Source of the DNA: Pteria penguin
Lineage: Eukaryota > Mollusca > Bivalvia > Pterioida > Pteriidae
Reading direction: 5' to 3'
Assembly (NCBI GenBank): GCA_035048485.1
Contig: CM068587.1
Span: 47,987,996 to 48,051,995 of the forward strand
DNA length: 64,000 nt
Made by a program: the position numbers and the translations under genes
Shown here: piece by piece, positions 37,601 through 49,600 of the stretch
Position numbering within the stretch: position 1 is the first letter of the stretch
Layout of the letters: each line of letters opens with the position of its first letter
Notes under the pieces: model-generated
Seen by the model: only the letters and a program-made list of their open reading frames with translations
Told to the model about the DNA's origin: nothing
Database searches by the model: none

Positions 37601-40600
37601 TATACATGTCTGTTTCCTGAACAAATCTAATTTTTACTCTGACCCTGTAACATAATATAAGATTTCCAGATCTGTTTTTCCAAAAATTTCAGTCCAATGG
37701 TTGTTCTTGGTAATGGAGGTTAATTTGTCCAAGAAGTAATAAAATTGATCAAGACTTCACATTTTCAAAAGTTGTTAACAAACAGGACAACAAAGAAACA
37801 AATAAACAGACAGACCCGTCAAAAACAATATGTCCCTGATGTATCAATCAGAGGCTTAAAATATATATTTATTAAGGCATTTTAAATGTAAAACTCCATC
37901 TTCACAAGTCAAGTGTCCAATGCATCCTGCAGAGCAGGGCGGCTTTCGTGTTGAACTCTTGCATTGTGAAGATTGTAAATTACTTAAACTCAATTGAAAT
38001 TTGAACTACAGAAGTTTATTGATTTTTCCAACAATTAACAAAATAATGTAAAAGAGCAAGACCTACAACCTTTTCTAGCTCAAATCTTTAAGAAATCACA
38101 ATTAAGTATGGAAGTTTTAGAAAGAAAAACATATTTATCAATGTTTAACATATCTTTGTGAAACATTTCTAAATGTGTGATATGCAACAGAATGAACTTC
38201 GAGTAAAACTTCCTAAAAGTAAAGCAAACAGAAAATCAAGAAGACAGAAAGGTGTTTGCACACATAGAAAAAATGTTATAAAAATTATGAAACAATACCT
38301 GTTTTATCAAGGTCTTTGGTCATTAAAGCAGGTACAGAACTGTAAAATACAGAATAAAGAAATATATTTGAGCTCATCATTTCAAAAGCATTACAGAAAT
38401 TTAAATTGGAAATTAATCTCAGTTAAAAAGGACTTTCAAATGAGGATTGCTTGGCACCACAATAATACAATAATTCTTGTTTTGTGAAAAATCTCACTGC
38501 TTGCTACAGAGAATGAAAGTCACACTGAAATGTCACCACTGTGAGCAAATATTTTTCAGATCTTTTAAAACAATTAAGAGGTCCGAATGGGCCTATATTG
38601 CTCAAATGAATACCTTAAGCACAAGAGAAACTTAGAAGGTACAAGAATGTTCTCAAATGAGAATATCATTTTGCAAAATGATTAATTCAGAAATGAACCG
38701 CAGGGCTTTCGGCTTGTTGCCTCTCCCTCTTTCAAACATATTATGAGAATTGGTATAATTGAGGGGGCGGTGGAATCAACAAGCCGAAAGCCCTGTGAAT
38801 GAACCAACAACAACACCACACCTTTCTAAAATCACTCTCATACATGTAACCCATTTCAATTTTTTCTTTGCAGAGGGGTTCATCTCTGGGCCTTTTCTGC
38901 CATACTATAGACCAATTCCTGGGCATTAAAAAAATGCAACAGTACTTGTAGGGACTTTGAATACTTCATTCACGTTTATTTTCATCCCAATCTTCCATTT
39001 CTTCAGAAGATGGTCAAGCTGTACACAACAGAAAAAAAGAACCCTCTTTCCCTGTTTCTTGTTTTAATCTTCAAAAAATTGTAATACAAAATTAAAATTT
39101 TTTTGCATTCTAATTCTTTACAATAACTATCATTTCAATTAAAATCAGTTAAACTACACAAAATTAATGAATTATAAGCAACATAATATGAGAAAACTGT
39201 ATAAATTTCCTAAAAATGTGCAAAATTGAACAAGTCCGAAAAGACATCAAAGATTAATAGCATTGGAATGGAACCAAAAACAACAACACTTCTCAAAATA
39301 CCCCCATAGATCACTCTTTGTCAATCTAAGCAGCTGACCTGAATAAGTGCCCTCTAGGACCTAAAGCACCCTATTCTGAATCCACCCTTGACAGATCTGA
39401 CACAAAATCTCCATACCTACATCTGTACCTACAAATTTCATCAAAACCCTTTCAGTGGTCCAAAGAAGAAGTTGAAAATGTGAAACGATTATGGACAATG
39501 CTCAAATGAACAGCAGAATGGGACAGACAATGGACAGCACACTACGATATATTTTTATCTAAAGAGTAAATAATAAAGATTTACCTTGTTTCAGATGTTG
39601 GTTTTGTGGGTGGTGGTGAGTTGTAACCCCTCTTTGGAACACATTCATATACTGTAATGTACAATGTACATGTATTACATGTAATAACATTAATATGCAC
39701 TTCATATTATGACTGACACACACTAAATTTACTAGGTCAAGAAGATGTAACACTTCAAAAAATGTTAACCTTGTTTCAAGGTCATGACACACGATTGAGT
39801 CTTGGGCAACAGTTTTGTGAAATATTATTCAAATCCATGCATGCATCAAAAGTTGTGGCTCAGACAAGAATTTAACTGACATTGGCACTGTAACCTTGAT
39901 CTTACAAATATGATCTGAATCAAGGTCATGACACATCCTTTGGTCCTTGGCAACAATTCTGTGAAATATTATTCAAATCCATGCAAGGGGTAAAAAGCCA
40001 TGGCCCAAATAAACTATAGTGGATAGATGCCGGATGGATGGATGAGAGACAGACATCAAATGGACAAAACCATAATAATTAATATACTTTATCTTAACAC
40101 GGGCTTATAAAAAGGGAAGTTGTGAAAACCAGCATGTGCTATGAGTGAAAACTGAAGATGAGAGTATTTGATAAAAATGATCTACCTTCATTTAATTCTT
40201 CATGCTTTTTCTCACAAGGAAGGTATATACAGTCTCCATGTTGGTATAACGGATTGAAGCAAGTTTGTTTTAGGTATTCTGCATAGAACTGCTGTACACG
40301 ATATCCTGCAGTGTGGTTACAGCCGCATTCACGATTAGATGTAGGAGATCCGTTATGACATCGATATTCACCTTCTCCATCACACAAAGATTTCATCATT
40401 GAACAGGTTACAGTTCTGAACTCATCTGACCACATATCATTTTCTTGGAAATAATCATTTGAGCATTGCCTTGGATAAAGCCTCTTAACAGCTTCTGAAT
40501 ATTCTGGGTGGTAGCCTAAAAAATGTGATTTAAAACCTCAAAAATTAAGTTTATGGGCACTATTGCACATGAAGTCCAATTGGGTTAATACTGCTCACCT

Positions 40601-43600
40601 GGAGCCCATTTTACTACACTTTGTTAGCTGAGAAACTGTTCATAAGTCATTTTTATCTTAAGATAGGAAGAAACTGCCAATGAAATAGATATATTTCAAG
40701 GTCTATTCATTAGCATCCTTCTTATATTTATAACGTATTACAGACTGACAGAATATTACTTATCATACTAAGGCAGGAACATCTATAACATATGTGGTAT
40801 TCACACTAATAATTCATCGTAGTTGCTTCCTGTACAATTATAATGTCTCCTCTGTATGTTGTTATTAAATGGAATTCAATTTTCTAATTGAGGACCTTGA
40901 ATCCTTCATTTCTACAAAGTTTCATTAAAATTCTTCCCGCAAATAGTACTGAAGAAGAAGTCTGACAAAGTCCAAATTCAGATGAAATTGTCCATCATTC
41001 TATGTTTTTGTTTATTTCCAAAAAAGAAAAACAAAGACCAAAAACAAAAGGCTCAAAGGAGCTTTTACCTCACTTCAGCACCTTGAGCACACAAGAAACT
41101 TTGATTGTATCAGAATGTTGTCTTTTGAAAGTACCCTGAAATTATCTATTCCAATTTTTCCAATTACATTTATTACAATAAAATGAGCTTCGCCGTCTGT
41201 TATCATCCTGTAGGCGGCACTTGTCTGCTATTATGAGCTAGAGACGATGCTGAACGTTAACTACCTTATGACGTCATAAGAACGTTTCATTGTTCTTTAA
41301 GTCATTTTTGTGGGAATATGTTTTATTTCCTCCCTTAATATCAGGACTGCTGTTAATGGCGTCAAATCCATTGGTTAATACATTGTATATACAAAGTCAA
41401 TGCATTATAAGCAACCTACAAGGATAATTTGCAAATAGGCTAAAATGACAGTTCAAAACACGCAAATTCTGAGAATTATGGTCAACGACTTTCAGGGTTC
41501 TATCCTGTATGAACACTACCGGATCGCCAATTCGCCAAATGCGAATTCAAAATCAAAATGGCTGCACGTATTTGATACATGAGTATCAAGTTGACGAATA
41601 TATTTCGTAAATTTAAAAGTCCATTTTTTCCATTTTTTGTTTATATTGTTAGCAAAAATCATCACAACACTTTAATATAGTTACTATTTACATCAACTTC
41701 ATCAATTTTCAAAGTAAACCGTCTCTTAACATTCTGAACAGTGAGCTTTAAAACAACTTTAAGCTCTTCTGTAACAATTATAAAGGGTGTTTCTAATAAA
41801 ATACGATCGGAAATGTGTAAACCATGTATTCAAAATTTACTTGTTTGAATGCAAAAATATTTTAATTATTCCTTTTTACTAAAATTCATCCCACTATGAG
41901 TACTATGAGTTAGATACGATGTTGAACGTTAGCAACCTTATGAAATCATAAGAGCGTTTCATTGTTCTTTACGTCATTTTTGTGGGAATACGTTTTATTT
42001 CCTGCTTTAACATTAGGACCGCAGCTAATGGCGGCAAAGTTCATTGGGTAATACTAAGTCAATGCATTATAAACAACCTTCAAGGATATTATCTGCAATT
42101 AGGATAAAATGACAGTCCACAAACAAGCAAATTCAAAGAATTTTGGTCCCCTGCTTTCAGGGTTTTATCAGTAAAGATGCAGTGTTCTGTGACATATTGT
42201 CATGGTTGTGCATGTCTACATGTATCTGCAGTGCCATTAGCGATACACAAAAATGAAGGCCGCATACCTTATGGTTAAAAAGTTACATTGAAGTAGGTCA
42301 AAGGTCATGGTCACGATAAAAAATTTTGGTACCATTAGAAAGGTATTGAAATTAAGGACACACATGCTAAATATGAAGGCCCTACATCTTACGGTTAGAA
42401 AGTTAGGACCAAAATTAAAGTTTTTGTGACAAACGGACAGACATCTGGACAAATGAGATTTCATGTCTCCACACTTTCGTGAAAAGTAGGGAACAAAAAA
42501 AGAAAACAGCAAAGGAATTTGATTTCCAATTGAAACTAAAAATAATAACACTCTGATGCATCCAATTTAATGATCTATTCAGCCAGTGTGAAGAAGAAGT
42601 TTGCCTCACCACACATCTGTCCCTTGATGGATCTACTGAAAAACAGCAGCATTTGTAGGATAACTTGAAAATGTCATTCCTACCAAGGTTCATCAATATC
42701 TTTCAATTAGTTCTGAAGAAGAGTCCAGTCAAAGCTTATCATTACATACTAACTGTATATCCCCCCATTAGATTTTAAATCCATACATCCCTTGTGAAGA
42801 TTTCAATGGATGGTTTCCTCTTGGGGCATACATTTGTCTGTAGCTGCGCCACCTGTCTTCAGATCTGAATAAAATCACCAACTTTGTGGAGGTCCATTAG
42901 TTCTACAAATCTACCAAAATCTGTCAGGCAATTCAGGAAAAGAAGTTAAAAATGTAAAAGTTTATGGACTGACAATGGACAGACAGATGATGGAAGCCAG
43001 ACCATCACTACAGATCACTGAGTTTAGGTGTTCTTAAAAAAGAAAAAGATTTCAAACAATTATTTGCATTCCTTAATGAGAAAATCAAAAAGGCACATGA
43101 AAATGTTCATGAAGTGCTAAACATAAAAAGACATTAAATATGCATAAAATATTATCTTGAGTTGAAACAATAAACACAAAATTCATCACACATAATAGAT
43201 CACTCAGATGATGTATGGAATTTGTGGTTCTTTGCAGTCCATCTGGAAAAGATTCTCCAAGGACGATACCCTATTAGATCTGCATTACAACTATAGAACA
43301 CAAAAACAGTAGAGAGCCTTCAGTACTTGTTTACTGCAATTTTTCTTTGAAATCTCCTCAGTCATTGCAGATTATAAAAGTCAAATATGTTTAAAAATGC
43401 TGCTAGATGTCAGACACAGGATGAAAAACTGAGGCTATAACTCATAGAAGCTAAAGGCTATAATAATTGTCACCATCCTTGACATCAATCAAAAGGACCT
43501 CGGCATTAGAGCATGAACACATCAGTCAAAAGGACCTCGACATTAGAGCATGAACAGCAAACACAAAGTCTATATCAAAATATCACACAAGGTTAAAATT

Positions 43601-46600
43601 TCATAATAGTATGAAGGACAGACAGACAGACATCTCTATTCCCTGGTCTGTTAGTTCTCTTATTCTTGATAATTCAGTCAAGTTGATTCCAAAGTTATCG
43701 TATTTCACTGTATAAGCTGCTTAGAATCTCACATTAAAACCTTGAAAACAAAATGTGAATTTTATCAATAAAATAAATCTGACCAGTCCCACCCCCCTTT
43801 TTGGACAATGTGACAACTTTTTGATCAGCATCATTAAGATTGTCTCATCCTTAAAATGGTCTGATTGGTCTGTCTCTTACAAAATATGTTACAAGTCTGT
43901 ATAGTTGCTTGGTTCATAACTTCTAGTACACTTCCTTATATAATCTCCTTTTTTGCCCAAGATGACCAAGAAATCCCATGATCAATTCTCAAAGCCAGCT
44001 CATTGGTGTCCTGTCACAGAAGAAATTACAGCTGTTGTAAAAGGACAAATGACCCCCTCCCCTTCTAGTAACATATAGGTTGTAACATGCAATAATCTAC
44101 CCCAAGATACTTCTCTGGTATAAGTGTAATAAATGTCCTACTTGCATATTTTGAGAAACTTACTTCGTTAAACTTCTTAACAGGACAGACAGACGGACAA
44201 ACTGATGGACAGATAGACAGACAGACAGGATGATTCCTATATACCCCTAACTTCATTTGCAGGGGGGTATAATGACTGGTATACACACTCCAAACTTAAT
44301 TTGCAGAGGGGTATAATGATTCCTGTACACCCCCCCCCCCAAAATTTGTTTGCAGGGGTATAATCAATGCATTAAATATCCCTAATTGCTTAAGATCAAT
44401 CTGTCACAAAAGTCTAAATCTCTGTGCAATGCACCAAGCAGGTGCCATTATTATAGCAGTGAAATGTTCTTAGTGTGAGGTAAAACAAGAAACAAATGAA
44501 AAAAATTAAACATTTACATGTATATATGTTCTTATAACTATTAAGACTAGACTTATCACCTTTATCTATACGAATAGGTTCTATGCACAGTTCCGTGTAA
44601 TTTCCTATCTGAGTCTGGACGCAATGATACTTTTCCTCTTCTGAACAATACTTTCTATCAACCATACTAGCCATATTACTCCATTCAGGACCATTTCCAT
44701 TGGGACATATATTAGTTTTGCTGTTTTTCAAAATCTTTAATCCATAAACTATGGGAAATAAAAGCTGTAAAAATAAACAACATTCATAACAATAAAAAAT
44801 TATTTCTATTTAGTCGTCAATAAGAGTGACGCATAGCGTGGCATAATACGCCCATCGCTTAGTTTGACAGGAAAAAACTATAAATTGTGGAGGCTCCCCC
44901 CTCCCCCAATTATTCAGGACTCAAGATAATACATGTTTTGGCCCCAATCTGATTAAAACCATATCTTTATTTTGCTTCTCTATTTGTCCCATTCCGCAAT
45001 GGGATTTAAATCAGATGACAACCCTGTGTAATATTATTGAAAATCCATAAAGGCAGTAGGAAGTTATGGCCAAGAGAAGAACTTAACCTCCACCACCCTT
45101 TTTTTTTTACATCAAAAATGTAAGAATACAAAATAAATAAAAACTAGAAATATATATCTATATCAAAGTTCATATATAATTCTAGCAAAAATTTAAATTT
45201 GAAAGAGATTGAGAGAGAAATGATTTTTTAATAATTTTTTACAATTTTTTCAAAAATAAAACAATCAAAGACTCATCACTCTGTACTGACAAAGGGGATG
45301 TTTTTGAAATCAAAAGGCTTATTCTTTTATTTCATCAGAGTATTCTGTATAAGTTTTAGGAAAATCAATTCATGATTACTGAAATTATTGAATCCCATAG
45401 AATTTACTGCCATTATGCTATCAATGTAAAAAAAATTCTAAGGTCAAGGGCCATAACTTTGGCAAAACCAAATCATTCAAACCGAAATGCAAACTGGTGC
45501 TTATCCTCTTTGGTATAAAGTTATATGCTAAGTTTCAATCCAATACCTTGGAAAACTGCAGAAAAATGCTCAGAAAACCAAAATTCTTGAAGGGCCATAA
45601 CTCTGGCAAAACCAAGTAAATAACTCTGGTAAAACCAAGTCAATCATACAAAAATGTGAACTGGTACTTACCCTCATTGATATAAATTTATATATCAAGT
45701 TTCAATCCAAAATGAAAGACTGCAGAAAAAAAGTACGGAAAACATGACCTCCGACGGACGGACAGACAACGCCATAACATAAGGCGTCCCGTCTATGATG
45801 GGCATACAAAAGAAAATTTCATTCTCTTCTAGACAAGAAATGCCAAAATCAAATTTCATACAAGAGAATATCACTTTTGCCACTGGCATACTGACGAAAT
45901 TCTATTTATAGGATACTGAGTGGAAAAGCTTGACAAGATATCTTGTTCATCAAAGTCAGAGCCAGGGTTGCACAATCACTCAGGTGTTTGGCATGTAATT
46001 GAGAAGATGAGGGTTCGAGTCCCATCCATGCCACGTTAATGTCCTCTCCTGTGTCATGGTGGATGAAGCATGAAAAAGATCCCCCACTGCTCCAGGTGGG
46101 TTCATTCTATGGGTCTAAATTTCTATGCAATGCCATCAAATATAATGTAAAATACAAAAGTAACTGGTGTCACATATCAAAGAACAATAATGTCGATCAG
46201 TATCACAATAAAACAAAAAAATAACGGAACAAAAGTAACTGTTACAGTAAAATCAATCTGCAAAAAAAAAATAAGTTGGCAAGTCTAGGTACCTAAAAAG
46301 TATCATTTAAAGTTTAAAGGAAGGTGTGCACGTTTAAATTGATTTAAGATTTGAAAATATAATTATTCTCTAAATCTTGACCATTTGTAGATCTGATTTA
46401 TGTGGATGAATAGAAAAAAAGCCCTAATATAATATGACTTCTGATTATGGTATGACGAGTGGTTGAAATATTTGTAAACAAAAGGCACGAACCATTTTTT
46501 TTTTTATTTTCATAATTCATCAAAAGCATGCCAAAGAAATAAAATGTGGTAGACATCAAACATAAACGTATAGGATAATATTAGTAAAATAGCTAAATTT

Positions 46601-49600
46601 CTATAGCTATATAATATTTACATTATATTTAGTTCAAAACATAATCAAAACAAAGGTCAAGATTTAGAGAGTAATTATATTTTCATCCATTATAAGAAAA
46701 ATTGTGCAAACCTTCCTTTCACAACATATCAATACCTAAATCATTCATATCTAACATGACTTTATTGTTGCAATGGTCTAAGTTTGCCTGTATTTATGAA
46801 AACAAGGTTTATTTTATACTTTATTATAGTCAACTCAAAGCAAGCAAGGACTTTACATAGATTCATACCCACAAATTAATGTTAATAAAGCTAAGTCTAG
46901 GAACAAGACACTAAATAAAAGATGGAAAGACACTAAAAATATAATCTTTTCGCACTAACTTCAGTTTTACTAATGTTTCAAAGAGAAGTTCTACAAGCTT
47001 CAAATTCAGTATTGAAGCAAGCAGAAGACATGTTGATACCATGCATATCATATTGACTGAATTTCTTATCAAAACATGCTCTAATTATACTGGCTATCAA
47101 ATGTCTTTTGAATCATGCAACTGACATTATATGTTATGCCCTCTATTGACCCTTAATTTGCATATTCAAACTCTATATATTTTTCTTTAGGCCATTAAAA
47201 TTTAATTTTTAGTTTTAGAGATTTTACAATTTAAAATTGGAGTCAGAGGAGAGAAAAACTATAACAAATGAAATAAGAAATTGATATTGAGTTTGTGCTC
47301 ATTTACAATTTATTTTCTTTTACATATGGGAAGGTTACACATGATGGACAAACATTTTGGTGATCAAGAAATACAAATAAGGAAAGATCTCCCTGCACAA
47401 TAACTGATAAAAGCTATCAATATCTAGGCAGTGAAAAAAAATATGTGAAAAATGTAATTTTATTTTTATCCAATTAAAATAAACTTAGGGTTGGAGGTTT
47501 TGTAACACTAAAAATTAAATTTGAATGGCCTTACAAAATATCTACACTTTGACAAATTATAATGTACTCTTTTCCAAATAAATATACATATAATTTACTA
47601 TGTACGGCCAGTACCATTGTTACAGTTTAATTGGTTTTAAGTTTCCTTTTTTATAAATATATTTTACTACTAAACTTTTTCTTATTTCATTTGATATAGA
47701 GACAACAAATGCACAACATTTAAGAGATATTCATGCAAAAATGGAGGTGTTCAACTCACTCTATAGTTTAAATGAACAAGTTTAGATGAAATTTTGCTGT
47801 CTCTGGAATAAGATAGAAATGTTTATAATCACATAGTACAACATGTACCATTATTACAACAGGCCAAGTTATACCTTGAAAAAAGGAAGGAAAACTGTAT
47901 GATTGCGCATAATGCAATTGATACATAAGTTTAATCCGTCATTTTTTTCATGGTATATACATCATGATTTCAACAAAAAAGTCAAATTAAGATTCATTTC
48001 TTATCATTTAAATCATATCAAACATGTTCTATATAAAAAATCTCAGAAATTGCATGGTACGTTCTGTGACTGCACTCTTTCCCAACATCTCTAAATTAAC
48101 TTCTACTGCAGTGGTATCTATACTGACATCATAATTACGAAAATGCTGGAAACCTAAATATCAGAGAATAAATTTGATGGGTGAGATATTCCAGTTACCA
48201 TTAATTTTGAAACCAATCAAAATGCATTTTCCATGTGTAGGTAAATGACATAATAATTTTTCAGATTCCCAATTACCAGACATATATCGGTTTTCATTTA
48301 CCGACAGTTAACGGGTCATGCTAAAAACAGCCCGGAGCGGCCCATGGAAAGAAAGGTGCGCCCGGGTGTTGGTTTTTATAGATATAAGTGCCTTTATTAA
48401 TTGATTCAATAGTATTTGCAATCTATTTGGTATGAATTTTAAGAATATTTGCATATTTGATTAAAAATGAAAAACACAAACATAAACATATTCGTGAAAC
48501 CGTTATTGGTTATTGAGAATAGTGTTGAGCTTTTAATTACATATTTATACATAATGACATTAATGAGTTAAGCAATTAAATTGTCGTTGTTTGTAATGTA
48601 AAAAAAAATACCAGTAGATGTACATGCTTAGAACAACATGTAAAATATACATGCACACAGAGTTGATCGGATATATAGATCGAGTTTTTGTTTTATTAAT
48701 ATGGTAAGCGGCAATACTAAGTTAAACGTGTCTACATACCGGCCTAAAATACCACAAATAAACCGAATTGTGTGGTAGGAGTCTGGGCTTTTCATCAGAT
48801 AAAATTAGTAAAATAATTTAGCAATAAGTGCACATAAGAATGAGGCATTTGTAATACACCGAAGATTTTTTAATTATCTGGAGTTCGAATCCCAACAAAT
48901 TTAGCCATATAAGATCATATGATCTGAACTTTGAATCCCGACAAATTTTGTGATACAAAACCATCTATATTCTTCTTAACATGTGAGGCCACATGATCTG
49001 GAGTTCAAATCCCGACAAATTTTGCCATATAAGGCAATGTGATCTGGAGTTTAATTCCAGACAAGTTTTACGTTATTATTTGCCACTTGAAAATTTTCCG
49101 TATTTACTTCACAAGTCGATCTATACATTTAAAGAATATTTTCATATACATCGCAATTTCACTCGATAAAGGTAAAGTTGTCAAAAATTTGGGGAATAGA
49201 GTGGTTAATGTTATTTTATATTTTCACCAAAGCCATATCAAAGCATATCCCATACTCAAAGCATCGGCAAATGGTGATAATAATAAAAACAACAAACTGA
49301 TTCCTGCTTTTTATTTATTTCACAATCCTTATGTACCAAAAATACCAATAATATATACCGAATTTACAAGGACTTATAAGTCCTTGAAATTTACTATGTA
49401 CCGAAAATATCATGTATCAAATTTATTATTTCTGTATGTACCAAATTTACTTAAAATAACCATGCAGAACACTTTGGTCTGCAGGTTATTCATGATTAAA
49501 CATGCAAACATTAATTGTTAAAATTCATACCCAAATATTAAACAATATTAAAACGATAAATAAAGTCACACTATTCTTTTCCCTGGCTGCTCTGGGCTGC

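Noticed and set aside
45668..45690. Alternative first exon for the receptor-like gene (ATG AGG before a donor)
   Set aside because: It would add only two residues, gives a poor signal peptide and lies in a dispersed repeat; the exon at 50265-50303 gives a full signal peptide and a good start.
49039..49521. 160-residue plus-strand open frame
   Set aside because: AT-rich, low-complexity and inside a repeated element with inverted ends; no domain and no splice context.
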